Shown: positions 17,820 to 25,353 of the stretch, piece after piece
How the letters are laid out: every line of letters begins with the position of its first letter
Position numbering within the stretch: position 1 is the first letter of the stretch
Assembly (NCBI GenBank): GCA_945871875.1
Contig: CAMBYC010000020.1
Span: 1 to 33,838, forward strand
Direction of reading: 5' to 3'
DNA length: 33,838 bases
Source of the DNA: Sphingobacterium thalpophilum
GTDB lineage: Bacteria > Bacteroidota > Bacteroidia > Chitinophagales > Chitinophagaceae
The notes under the pieces: generated by a model
Database searches by the model: none
The model's input: the letters and a program-made list of their open reading frames with translations, nothing else
What the model was told of the DNA's origin: nothing
Position numbers and translations under genes: made by a program

Positions 17820-19064
17820 ATGAAAATAATTACAATAGCAACAAAATCTAAAACATTAAAATTGTTTTTAGCATTTATAATAGTTGTAGGAATTAATCCT
17901 TCAACGGCTCAAAATATACAAACCATTCCTCGTTCAGAATTTAGAGCTGCATGGGTAGCATCTGTTGGAAATATCGATTGGCCTTCAAAAAAGGGCTTGC
18001 CTGTTGATTCTCAAAAAGTTGAGTTTGTTCGTTTGGTTGAAATGCACAAACGCAACGGCATGAACGCATTGATTGTTCAAATTCGTCCGGCAGCAGACGC
18101 CATGTACCCTTCCCCTTATGAACCTTGGAGCGAGTGGCTAAATGGCGTTCAAGGAAAACCGCCAATACCTTATTACGATCCATTGGCATTTATGATTGAG
18201 GTTACACATAAAAACAATATGGAATTCCACGCTTGGTGTAATCCTTATAGAGCAGACAATAATATTGGTAAAACTTCAATATCTCCTACACATATTTCTC
18301 GCATACACCCCGAGTGGTTTCTGAATTATGGAGGAAAAAAATATTTTGACCCCGGTAATAAACTTGTTCAGGCTTTTGTTACTGATGTTATTGTTGATAT
18401 TGTAAGGCGTTATCAAATTGATGGAATTCACTTCGACGATTATTTCTATCCTTATCGCGTTCCTGGGGTAGAATTTCCCGATGAAAATAGTTACCAAAAA
18501 AGTGGTTCATCATTGTCTAAAGATGATTGGCGTAGAAGTAATGTGGATTCTGTTATTGTTCAATTGTATCGTTCCATAAAAAAAGAAAAGCCAAATTGTA
18601 AATTTGGTATTTCGCCTTTCGGGGTTTGGCGTAACAACGATAAAGACAGCACAGGCAGCAACACAAAAGCCGGACAAACCAATTACGATGATTTGTATGC
18701 TGATATAGTGTTGTGGTTGAAAATGGGTTGGATAGATTATGTTGCCCCTCAGTTGTATTGGGAATTTGGCCATAAAGCCGCCCCATTTGAAGTTTTACTC
18801 GATTGGTGGAGCAAAAATTCTTACGGAAAACATTGCTATATCGGTTTAGGTATTTACAAAGCCGGAACCAATTTAGCTTGGCAAGATTCTACCCAATTGA
18901 CTCGTCAAATGGACGCCATTAGAAATACTCCCAATATTCAAGGTGAAATCTTTTTTAGTAGTAAAAATTTTATAAAAAATCCTAATGGATGGTCAGATAG
19001 TTTAAGAACCAATTACTATAGCGAACCTGCTGTTGTACCAATTATGGAATGGCTAAAAAATTAA
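17820..19064 (+). CDS. GHL10-type glycoside hydrolase-like secreted protein
   Basis: A 414-aa exported TIM-barrel protein of the GHL10 (DUF187) family. The signal peptide ends about residue 30 (PSTAQN). The domain opens with [20 protein letters not shown] (41-60), contains [17 protein letters not shown] and WCNPYR, and the likely active-site strand [12 protein letters not shown] starts at residue 201 with Asp206 and Asp207. [12 protein letters not shown] and DYVAPQLYW follow. All of these are typical of the family, which is predicted to act on glycans, possibly peptidoglycan. The enzyme is complete. It overlaps the convergent small secreted-protein gene by 4 bp at the stop codons. Confidence 0.87.
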   Translation: MKIITIATKSKTLKLFLAFIIVVGINPSTAQNIQTIPRSEFRAAWVASVGNIDWPSKKGLPVDSQKVEFVRLVEMHKRNGMNALIVQIRPAADAMYPSPYEPWSEWLNGVQGKPPIPYYDPLAFMIEVTHKNNMEFHAWCNPYRADNNIGKTSISPTHISRIHPEWFLNYGGKKYFDPGNKLVQAFVTDVIVDIVRRYQIDGIHFDDYFYPYRVPGVEFPDENSYQKSGSSLSKDDWRRSNVDSVIVQLYRSIKKEKPNCKFGISPFGVWRNNDKDSTGSNTKAGQTNYDDLYADIVLWLKMGWIDYVAPQLYWEFGHKAAPFEVLLDWWSKNSYGKHCYIGLGIYKAGTNLAWQDSTQLTRQMDAIRNTPNIQGEIFFSSKNFIKNPNGWSDSLRTNYYSEPAVVPIMEWLKN

Positions 19065-19366
19065 TGGGATGATTTTCCTTCCATTTTGTTAACATATTCT
19101 AGGCTTCCTAATCGTATTTTCAATGGAATTCCTGTCTTCTTTTCAAAAGCCCATTCTTTTCTGCAAACAATTCCCCATTGAAGCGTTGATGCTGGAATAG
19201 GTTGCAAATTCATGGCAGTTGGCGTTCGCCAAACAGATTTATTGGCTAAAGTATCATTTAATAATTTAGTAACATTTGACCTTGATTTCCATTGCTGGCA
19301 AGCTGCTGCATTGAAAAAATTAACCAAAATCATAGCTAAAATCAATCTTATTGTATAATTTTTCAT
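19061..19366 (-). CDS. Small secreted protein of unknown function
   Basis: A 101-aa frame with a signal peptide (about 1-22, then AACQQW). The mature part is short and basic, with [20 protein letters not shown] followed by [20 protein letters not shown] and [10 protein letters not shown]. It contains no domain I can name. The signal peptide, the good start context and the clean stop overlap with the convergent neighbour support a real gene. A minus-strand TATTTTTG box at 19371-19378 fits the TAnnTTTG promoter -7 consensus, which would leave almost no 5' leader. An accidental frame is still possible. Confidence 0.62.
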   Translation of the reverse strand: MKNYTIRLILAMILVNFFNAAACQQWKSRSNVTKLLNDTLANKSVWRTPTAMNLQPIPASTLQWGIVCRKEWAFEKKTGIPLKIRLGSLEYVNKMEGKSSH

Positions 19367-19498
19367 CGCTCAAAAATATATGTTGTAAATTTATGGCTCG
19401 ATTTTTGATTCGAGACCAACTTTTGAACCAATATATAAATTATAAACAAATAATCTACATTATAAGTTGCAGAAGTTGGAAAAATAGAACCGTAGATT

Positions 19499-20998
19499 AT
19501 GTCACTCAGTCAAGGACTTCAACAAAGATTTTTACAGAAATTGTCTCCTCAACAAATTCAACTGATGAAGTTGTTGCAGGTGCCAACTGCCAATTTAGAG
19601 GAACGTATTCAAGAAGAAATTGAAGAAAATCCTGCATTAGAATTGAATGATGAAGATTGGGAAACAGCTGAAGCTGAACAAACTATTGATGAATTTGATG
19701 TTGACCAAACTGATGAATATGAAGATCCCGATGGTAGTGTAGATGAATATGGAAATATTGATATTAGAGAATATGTAACAGATGAGGATGGTGATATTGC
19801 AGATTATCGACTTCGAGACGATAGCCAGTCGGAAACTGAAGAAAATAGTTTTGTACAGCAAAAACTTCAAGGAAACATTTACGATCTGCTTCAAGAACAA
19901 TTATCAATTATAGAAATTGACGATCAAACCCGCACTATTGCAGAACAAATTGTTGGGAGCATAGATGATGACGGATATTTGAGAAGAGAAACGGCTTCTA
20001 TTGTAGATGACCTCGCTTTTAGGCAAAACATTATAACCACTGAAAAAGAAGTGGAAGCTGTTATCAAACGAATACAAGAATTTGATCCGCCTGGAACTGC
20101 CGCTAGAAATTTACAAGAATGTTTGCTTTTGCAATTGTATCGCAAACAACCATTAAAAACAAATGGATCAATACATATCGCAATAGCAATTCTAGAAAAA
20201 TATTTTGACGAATTTACCAAAAAGCACTTCGTCAAAATTCAAAAAGGATTAGAAATTACCGAACAAGAACTAAAATTTGCAGTGCAAGAAATTACAGGTT
20301 TAAATCCAAAGCCCGGAAGTAATATACCATCTGAACAATCTATTGATACTTATATCACGCCAGATTTTTTTGTTTATAATAATGGTGGAAATCTTGAACT
20401 TACCCTAAATTCTAGAAACGCTCCAGATCTTCGAATAAGCCAAGATTATCGTGATATGCTTCGCGAATACGATAAAGGCAATAAAAAAAACAAACAGCAA
20501 AAAGAAGCTGTAGTTTTTATAAAGCAAAAAATAGAAGCAGCTAAATGGTTTATTGATGCCATAAAACAACGGCAACATACACTCTTGATTACTATGCAAT
20601 GTATTATCAATCACCAAGAAGATTTTTTCTATTCTGGTGATGAAACATCGCTTAAACCAATGATTCTTAAAGATATAGCTGAAAAAGCAAATCTAGATAT
20701 TTCAACAATTAGCCGTGTTGCCAACAGCAAATATGTACAAACAGAATTTGGAACCTACCGTTTAAAGTTCTTTTTTGCTGAATCTATGAGTACTGAAAGC
20801 GGTGAAGAAGTTTCTACCCGTGAAGTAAAAAAGATTTTAAATGGTTTTATCGAAAGTGAAGACAAAGAAAATCCGTTAAGTGATGAAAAGCTAACAGAGT
20901 TGCTTCAACAAAAAGGTTATAATATTGCACGAAGAACGGTTGCAAAATACCGCGAACAACTGAATATTTCTGTTGCTCGGTTAAGAAAACAATTATGA
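19499..20998 (+). CDS. rpoN: RNA polymerase sigma-54 factor
   Basis: A 499-aa sigma-54. Region I is clear: GLQQRFLQKLSPQQIQLMKL, followed by Gln- and Glu-rich segments (residues 5-48) that bind the activator. A long acidic region II (about 50-125) follows, then the core-binding domain, the helix-turn-helix (DISTISRVANSKYVQTEFGT), and the RpoN box ARRTVAKYR at 477-485. All hallmark parts are present. The gene recognises -24/-12 promoters and needs AAA+ activators, none of which lies in this window. A scan by eye found no convincing TGGCAC-N5-TTGC promoter here. Its TGA overlaps the next start codon by ATGA, so the two are probably translationally coupled. Confidence 0.97.
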   Translation: MSLSQGLQQRFLQKLSPQQIQLMKLLQVPTANLEERIQEEIEENPALELNDEDWETAEAEQTIDEFDVDQTDEYEDPDGSVDEYGNIDIREYVTDEDGDIADYRLRDDSQSETEENSFVQQKLQGNIYDLLQEQLSIIEIDDQTRTIAEQIVGSIDDDGYLRRETASIVDDLAFRQNIITTEKEVEAVIKRIQEFDPPGTAARNLQECLLLQLYRKQPLKTNGSIHIAIAILEKYFDEFTKKHFVKIQKGLEITEQELKFAVQEITGLNPKPGSNIPSEQSIDTYITPDFFVYNNGGNLELTLNSRNAPDLRISQDYRDMLREYDKGNKKNKQQKEAVVFIKQKIEAAKWFIDAIKQRQHTLLITMQCIINHQEDFFYSGDETSLKPMILKDIAEKANLDISTISRVANSKYVQTEFGTYRLKFFFAESMSTESGEEVSTREVKKILNGFIESEDKENPLSDEKLTELLQQKGYNIARRTVAKYREQLNISVARLRKQL

Positions 20999-21606
20999 AA
21001 ATAGCGGCAAAATTCATTTCATTAATTTTACATCCCTTATTGGTGTGTGTTTATATGGCTTTTTATGTGATTTATATAAACCCATATTATTTCCAATACA
21101 GCACGCGATTGAATAAATTTTTTCAATTGGTAACCGTTGCCAACAACAATTTTGTTTTCCCAGTTTTGGTGGTATTATTGCTAAAAGGCCTTGGTTTTAA
21201 CGAATCTATTTATTTGCGAACCCAAAAAGAAAGAATTGTGCCCTATATGGCTTGCATTATTTTTTTCTTCTGGACTTGGTATGTTTTCTACAACAATATT
21301 GAAATTCCGCAGGTATTGAAAGATGCAATGCAAGGTGTATTTTATGCATCTATTGCAGGTTCAATTGCCAATATTTACATAAAAATTAGTATGCACGCCA
21401 TGGGTATGGGCGGATTATTGGGTATGATCGTTGTTATTTTGTTTGATGGACATTTGTACCAACTTTGGCCCTTGATAACTTCAGTTTTTTTAACAGGAAT
21501 TGTTATAAGTTCCAGAATGGTTGCAAGCGACCATAAAAACGGTGATTTATTGGTAGGTCTAATCACTGGTTTTGTAGCTCAAATGGTGGCTGCTTATTTG
21601 GTTTAA
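20995..21606 (+). CDS. PAP2-like polytopic membrane protein
   Basis: A 203-aa inner-membrane protein with about six predicted helices. Near the C-terminus is SRMVASDHKNGDLL: Ser173, Arg174, His180 and Asp184 follow the PAP2 phosphatase pattern SR-x5-H-x3-D. SMHA at 132-135 may stand for the PSGH motif and the RIVP region (80-83) for the KxxxxxxRP motif, but both are degenerate. This suggests a divergent PAP2-type phosphatase or a non-catalytic relative. It starts inside the rpoN stop codon (ATGA overlap), which implies shared transcription and perhaps a linked function. I place it in the PAP2 superfamily only tentatively. Confidence 0.62.
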   Translation: MKIAAKFISLILHPLLVCVYMAFYVIYINPYYFQYSTRLNKFFQLVTVANNNFVFPVLVVLLLKGLGFNESIYLRTQKERIVPYMACIIFFFWTWYVFYNNIEIPQVLKDAMQGVFYASIAGSIANIYIKISMHAMGMGGLLGMIVVILFDGHLYQLWPLITSVFLTGIVISSRMVASDHKNGDLLVGLITGFVAQMVAAYLV

Positions 21607-21821
21607 TCTTGATGACATTCTTGGTTATTGTGTACATATTGATGAAAAAAAGCGATTTACCGAAATAGAATTCAACTATAGGGAATCAACACTAGAATGT
21701 TGGTAAAAGAATTAAAAGCGATGAAAATCATCAAATTCTTTAAAGAAATGTGTTTGCAACCATTCCAACCACGAATAAATTTTAACTAATGAATTTGAGC
21801 AATAAAAATTATTACCTCAGA

Positions 21822-22628
21822 TTATTTATGCCTAAACCAACAATCAGCTCTATTGGTTTCATAACTTTTAAACTTGGTATTTACTGGTTCCCCAAAAATA
21901 AGTTGACGGTTGAATTGGGTTCTTGCCAAATAATTAAATGCTCCCATATCTCCCGTATATCCAGTTTTATTGTCTGAATTAAATTGCTCGTGAATTGTAC
22001 ATAAATTTTCAAGAAACGGCTGCATTATCTCAATATTTCCCCCAATAATGCCACAATTAAGCAGCTTTGCAGTTTTAAAATGAATTTCATATTTTAGATA
22101 GTCGTCAATTTTACTGCGCAAATGAGCTGAATGTTCCTGCATCCACTCATTGTCTAAAATTTTTTCTTCATCTCCACAAAAAAGAGAAGTTGGATTTTCT
22201 AAATATAGCTGTTGTTTGAATGGGTTTTGTATAATTACAACATCTGAAACATCAGTAATGAAAAGATTTTTTATCTTTCTATCTGTTTCTCTCAAGTAAT
22301 TTCTATAAACAAAATACCTGTAAATATTGGGGTTATAAACTGGATTGTGTTTTACTTTTACAAATTGAACATTTTTATTTTGATGAATTGAACAGGTTTC
22401 TTCACTCAAATTATTGTGAAAAAGTAAACCACTTAGCTCTTGATTTATTATTGAATCAACCCATTCTTTAACTAGCGTATAATCGTTATCTGGCAGAGTT
22501 GTGGTTCTATTTACATCATAAATTCCCGTAAAATGGCAAGCCATAATTAAATTATAATGTAAAACAAGTGGCTCCATTGTCAAAAAATCTAAATTAAAAT
22601 TGATGATTGTTTCTTGATTTTTGAACAA
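21822..22628 (-). CDS. Putative GT-A fold glycosyltransferase
   Basis: A 268-aa cytoplasmic protein. The segment FITDVSDVVIIQNPF (residues 123-137) has the shape of a GT-A DxD-like metal/nucleotide-sugar site, with Asp126 and Asp129. LLNCGIIGG (189-197) and GYTGDMGAFNYL (223-234) resemble the acceptor-side blocks of nucleotide-diphospho-sugar transferases such as the GT34 or GT77 kind. The long frame overlaps the upstream glycosyltransferase by 40 bp; starting at Met18 (22577) would remove the overlap. Function is inferred only; a family search would settle it. It is paired with a GT2 gene, so both may build a glycan. Confidence 0.62.
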   Translation of the reverse strand: MFKNQETIINFNLDFLTMEPLVLHYNLIMACHFTGIYDVNRTTTLPDNDYTLVKEWVDSIINQELSGLLFHNNLSEETCSIHQNKNVQFVKVKHNPVYNPNIYRYFVYRNYLRETDRKIKNLFITDVSDVVIIQNPFKQQLYLENPTSLFCGDEEKILDNEWMQEHSAHLRSKIDDYLKYEIHFKTAKLLNCGIIGGNIEIMQPFLENLCTIHEQFNSDNKTGYTGDMGAFNYLARTQFNRQLIFGEPVNTKFKSYETNRADCWFRHK

Positions 22629-23248
22629 ATGCTAGAAGGACTGTTGCGGTAATAAATATAGGTCCTTAAATCTACTTTTTTTACTTTGTAATTTTTGGAG
22701 GCATTTTCAAAAAAATGTGCATCTGCAGCATAAAAATCTTGAAAAGACTGGTTTTGGAAAACCTCTTTTTTCCCAAAAAGGGTTGCAAACAACACACAAT
22801 CATCAACATGAATCAATCTGTTAAGATTGAATTTATCAGGTACATAATGGTCTTCTTCTTTGTCTACGATTGTTCTTGTGGTTGAAGCAATTAAATCTAC
22901 ATCTTTCATTTCTTGTAAGCAGGCAAACAAATGATTGGCTTCATACTCATCATCAGCATCCAATATTGAAATATAAGAACCTTGGCAAAGTAACAATCCG
23001 CGATTTATGGATTGTGATTGACCACGATTTTTGTGGCGTAGATAAGTTATTTTAGAATCGTGCAGAATTGTGTAATCTAATAACTGATGATTTTGATCAA
23101 TAAAGCTGCCATCATCTATTATAATAAGTTCAAAATCTTGGAATGTTTGATTGAGCACAGAATCGATAGCTCTCTTTATTGTTTTGAAATCGGTATTAAA
23201 TACAGAAATCAAAACTGATATCTTTATTTTGGGGTTCATTGTATGCAA
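22589..23248 (-). CDS. Family 2 glycosyltransferase
   Basis: A 219-aa GT2 enzyme. The N-terminus KISVLISVFNTDFKTIKRAI leads to FELIIIDDGS (nucleotide-binding Asp pair) and later YISILDADDE, which is the DxD metal site. After it the C-terminal acceptor part is short compared with typical GT2 proteins of 250-330 aa, but the terminal part with YIYYRNSPSSI is characteristic. Two in-frame ATGs three codons apart are possible starts. It is followed by a second, unlike glycosyltransferase with overlapping frames, so the two are probably one operon for a cell-surface glycan. No wzx, wzy or sugar-nucleotide genes are nearby. Confidence 0.85.
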   Translation of the reverse strand: MHTMNPKIKISVLISVFNTDFKTIKRAIDSVLNQTFQDFELIIIDDGSFIDQNHQLLDYTILHDSKITYLRHKNRGQSQSINRGLLLCQGSYISILDADDEYEANHLFACLQEMKDVDLIASTTRTIVDKEEDHYVPDKFNLNRLIHVDDCVLFATLFGKKEVFQNQSFQDFYAADAHFFENASKNYKVKKVDLRTYIYYRNSPSSICSKIKKQSSILI

Positions 23249-23504
23249 AGACGAATTGTATTGCTACAAAGATAAACTTATTATAAACATTTGTTATTCA
23301 AGATTAAAAAAACTTAACAACTTAAATTTAATTTAAAAATTATTTTGAAGTCAATGAAATTTATTAAATAGCTTATAATCATTTAACTATGTACAATTAT
23401 AAACGCTAGTGATTTTAAAATTTATACAATTAAGTTATAGTTAAATGTGTTTTAGGAATTCTATTTGTTATGGATTTTTAAATTAGATTATTAGTTGTAT
23501 AAGC
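23249..23504. other. AT-rich intergenic stretch with one promoter candidate
   Basis: About 250 bp between the GT2 start and the tRNA terminator with no frame I trust. The minus strand at 23267-23274 reads TATCTTTG, matching the -7 box TAnnTTTG, 18 bp before the GT2 ATG; the nearest TTG (23299-23301) is slightly too far for a standard -33 box. Nothing else was seen. Confidence 0.45.
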
Positions 23505-23542
23505 AAAAAAGCAGTTAGAAGAAAAATCTTTTAACTGCTTTT
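23505..23542 (-). terminator. Terminator of the tRNA gene
   Basis: A 16-bp stem with a four-A loop: the arms run 23507-23522 and 23527-23542, with AAAAGCAGTTA pairing to TAACTGCTTTT, one G-U pair, and AAGA with TCTT. On the minus strand the stem is followed by a T run. It starts 8 bp after the tRNA 3' end. Confidence 0.88.
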
Positions 23543-23549
23543 GATACTG

Positions 23550-23623
23550 TGGACCCTGTCGGGCTTGAACCAACGACCCTCTGATTATGAGTCAGATGCT
23601 CTAACCAGCTGAGCTAAGGGTCC
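23550..23623 (-). tRNA. tRNA with CAU anticodon, likely tRNA-Ile2 (lysidine) or elongator Met
   Basis: The 74-nt minus-strand sequence folds into a full cloverleaf: acceptor GGACCCT pairing with AGGGTCC, D arm GCTC with a GGTT-type loop, anticodon stem TCTGA/TCAGA with loop CTCATAA (anticodon at 23587-23589), and T arm with GGTTCAAG. The terminal CCA is not encoded (the genome reads ACAG), as often in Bacteroidota. Acceptor positions 4-7 are CCCT, as in E. coli tRNA-Ile2, which TilS recognises partly through C4-G69 and C5-G68. The T arm is also close to that tRNA. I therefore lean to Ile2 with a lysidine at position 34, but elongator Met is not excluded. A strong terminator follows. Confidence 0.93.
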
Positions 23624-23739
23624 CTCCCTTTTAGGGAAATGCGAAATTAAACAATTATTTTCTACTTTCACAGCTAATTTTAACAGCGCACGAAAGAATT
23701 TTTATTTAATTTTATACATTATCTAAAATAACTTTTATT

Positions 23740-23979
23740 ATGTTTTCTTGGATTTTTTACGGTTTATTGTTTTACTTCCTATTTAAATTGGTTGTTGATT
23801 TTATTTTTCCTATTGTAATGACTACTAGGAAGGTTAAACAACAATTTAATTCAATGAAACAAAAAGCTGAAGACCAACAACAATCTGGAAGCTTTAACCA
23901 ACGCAATTCATCTTCAACTCAACATAAAAAAGTTGCTTCTAAAGATGATTATATTGATTTTGAAGAAATTAAAAACTAA
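23740..23979 (+). CDS. DUF4834-type small membrane protein
   Basis: A 79-aa protein with one N-terminal transmembrane segment (MFSWIFYGLLFYFLFKLVVD and onward to FIFPIVM), a basic patch (TTRKVKQQF), a Gln/Ser-rich hydrophilic stretch and an acidic C-terminal tail with DDYIDFEEIKN. This outline matches the DUF4834 family found in Bacteroidota. The function is unknown. It is a monocistronic gene that converges on the coiled-coil/holin-like pair, with 15 bp between the stops. Confidence 0.72.
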   Translation: MFSWIFYGLLFYFLFKLVVDFIFPIVMTTRKVKQQFNSMKQKAEDQQQSGSFNQRNSSSTQHKKVASKDDYIDFEEIKN

Positions 23980-23994
23980 TTCTCTTCATATTCT

Positions 23995-24315
23995 TTACTT
24001 TTTTGTAAATATTTTTTTCAATTTCTCTATAATACGCTCCCGAAATTTACTAAACAATTCCTTAATTGTTGGTTGATTGATTATCATTTGTGCAATATTG
24101 AACCAAACTTGGTTAGACTGCAATATTTTATTGTATAGTGTACGCAACAAAACATCTCCCAAATTTTCCTTTAAGTTTTTGTTGTTGTTTTCCCAATCGT
24201 ATTCCAATGTTTTTATTCGCAACTTTAAACGCAAAATTTCCTTTTCAAGATGATCAATATTTGTGATTTTCATCGCTTTTTGGTTAATCTCTTCTTTATA
24301 ATCATTCTTGCTCAT
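23995..24315 (-). CDS. Small coiled-coil protein, hypothetical
   Basis: A 106-aa hydrophilic, mostly helical and basic protein. Residues about 20-55 show heptad-like spacing (IDHLEKEILRLKLRIKTLEY), consistent with a coiled coil. The C-terminal end is very Lys-rich. No signal peptide is seen. The start overlaps the end of the holin-like gene by 14 bp, which implies translational coupling and a shared role. No family that I recognise. Confidence 0.66.
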   Translation of the reverse strand: MSKNDYKEEINQKAMKITNIDHLEKEILRLKLRIKTLEYDWENNNKNLKENLGDVLLRTLYNKILQSNQVWFNIAQMIINQPTIKELFSKFRERIIEKLKKIFTKK

Positions 24316-24673
24316 CTGTTATATCTTTTGTTGTGGCATGAATAAATAAACGAATTATTGGATTTTGTAAAATTGCTTTCCTAAAAAGAATTAACATCAT
24401 CATCAAAATAAAGAATGCTACAGCCGCACCACTGAAACCTAAAACCCTATTTCCAGTAAGTTCTGAAAGATACCAAGCTAATGCCAATCCCAAAAAGAGC
24501 AATACAAATAAGAACAAAATCCCTACAATTGTTAAAACTATTAGTAAACTTAAAATGCGAGAAACAGCTAGTGCAGATTGAAGTTTTATAAGCTGCAAGC
24601 GTGTTTCAAAGTATTCTTTAACAATTCTACTTTGCGTATTGAAATAATCAGAGAAATCTTCCGGAAATGGCAT
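24302..24673 (-). CDS. Phage-holin-superfamily-III-like membrane protein
   Basis: A 123-aa protein with two strong transmembrane helices (about 40-68 and 78-100), separated by a short loop with LTGNRVLGFSG, an amphipathic N-terminus and a charged C-terminal tail (TTKDITDEQE). This layout fits the Phage_holin_3_6 (Holin-X) family, which in Bacteroidota is normally chromosomal and probably not a lysis protein. No phage genes are nearby. It is the first gene of a two-gene operon and is divergent from the rimP promoter. Confidence 0.68.
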   Translation of the reverse strand: MPFPEDFSDYFNTQSRIVKEYFETRLQLIKLQSALAVSRILSLLIVLTIVGILFLFVLLFLGLALAWYLSELTGNRVLGFSGAAVAFFILMMMLILFRKAILQNPIIRLFIHATTKDITDEQE

Positions 24674-24764
24674 AGGGTGAAAGTAATTCGACAGCTTCTA
24701 AAATAAAATGATTTAAATCAGTCATTATTGAAGAAATTGTATCAAAAATGGAATAAATTATTTT

Positions 24765-24796
24765 TTTGAAAAAAATATAATATTGTATTACATTTG
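24765..24796 (+). promoter_or_regulatory. Bacteroidota-type promoter of the rimP-nusA-infB operon
   Basis: A TTTG (-33 box) at 24765-24768 and TACATTTG (-7 box, TAnnTTTG) at 24789-24796, separated by 20 nt, form the canonical promoter of this phylum. The predicted start of transcription is about 24801-24804, which excludes the in-frame ATG at 24783 as a translation start. Confidence 0.82.
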
Positions 24797-24813
24797 CAAA
24801 GGAAGAAACAGTG

Positions 24814-24838
24814 GAAGGGAACGGTTATCGTTCCCTTC
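24814..24838 (+). promoter_or_regulatory. Leader hairpin before rimP
   Basis: GAAGGGAACG (24814-24823) and CGTTCCCTTC (24829-24838) form a perfect 10-bp stem with a five-base loop, followed by TTTATTAT. It lies in the 5' leader between the promoter and the rimP ATG, 13 bp before the latter. It could be an attenuator, a stabilising leader stem or a NusA-related site. Confidence 0.7.
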
Positions 24839-24851
24839 TTTATTATCCCTC

Positions 24852-25322
24852 ATGAATAAAGATCTAAAATTAGCAGCAATTGAAGGCCATCTGCAAGAAT
24901 TACTAGCAGAAGATAGTGCTTATTTCTTAATAAGTATCAAAAGCAGACCTACCAACAATATTAAAATATTTGTTGATGGTGATAATGGTGTTAATATTGA
25001 GAAGTGTGTATCTTTAAATAGAAAACTATACAAGTTCATTGAAGAAAGTCAATTTTATCCGGATGGTGATTTTTCGCTTGAAGTGTCATCACCAGGATTG
25101 GATGAACCTCTACAATTACCGCGTCAATACCAAATCAATATTGGAAGAAATGTTGAAATTGTTTTGGCAGACGCATCTATAATTGAAGGTGTTTTGAAAG
25201 AATATTCAGAAACTGGTATAATTGTAGAAGAATTGAAGGGCAAAAACAAAAAAAAGGAAACGGTATCACATACCATTCCATTTAGTAATATAAAAACAAC
25301 AAAAGTTCAGGTAACATTTTAA
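24852..25322 (+). CDS. rimP: Ribosome maturation factor RimP
   Basis: A 156-aa cytoplasmic factor for 30S subunit maturation. It shows the RimP blocks: IKIFVDGDNGVNIEKCVSLN (first domain, with G-V-N-I-E-K-C) and the SLEVSSPGLDEPLQLPRQY motif, then a C-terminal SH3-like part ending IPFSNIKTTKVQVTF. The start is set at the ATG at 24852, because the longer in-frame ATG at 24783 lies upstream of the predicted transcription start and gives 23 residues unlike any RimP. It heads the conserved operon rimP-nusA-infB, with nusA starting 31 bp after its stop. Confidence 0.94.
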   Translation: MNKDLKLAAIEGHLQELLAEDSAYFLISIKSRPTNNIKIFVDGDNGVNIEKCVSLNRKLYKFIEESQFYPDGDFSLEVSSPGLDEPLQLPRQYQINIGRNVEIVLADASIIEGVLKEYSETGIIVEELKGKNKKKETVSHTIPFSNIKTTKVQVTF

Positions 25323-25353
25323 GTATCCTTAAGAAGGGCAAAAAGCGAATGCT

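Noticed and set aside
21697-21789. A 30-codon frame starting MLVKELKAMKIIKFF between the PAP2-like gene and the glycosyltransferase.
   Set aside because: Very short, Lys-rich as expected of random AT-rich sequence, and without promoter or family support.
24302-24673. A phage lysis module or prophage remnant, suggested by the holin-like gene.
   Set aside because: No endolysin, structural or integrase genes nearby; holin-X-like proteins are common chromosomal genes in this phylum.
24783-24851. An N-terminal extension of RimP by 23 residues from an upstream in-frame ATG.
   Set aside because: The -7 box and predicted transcription start lie downstream of this ATG, and the added residues do not resemble any RimP.
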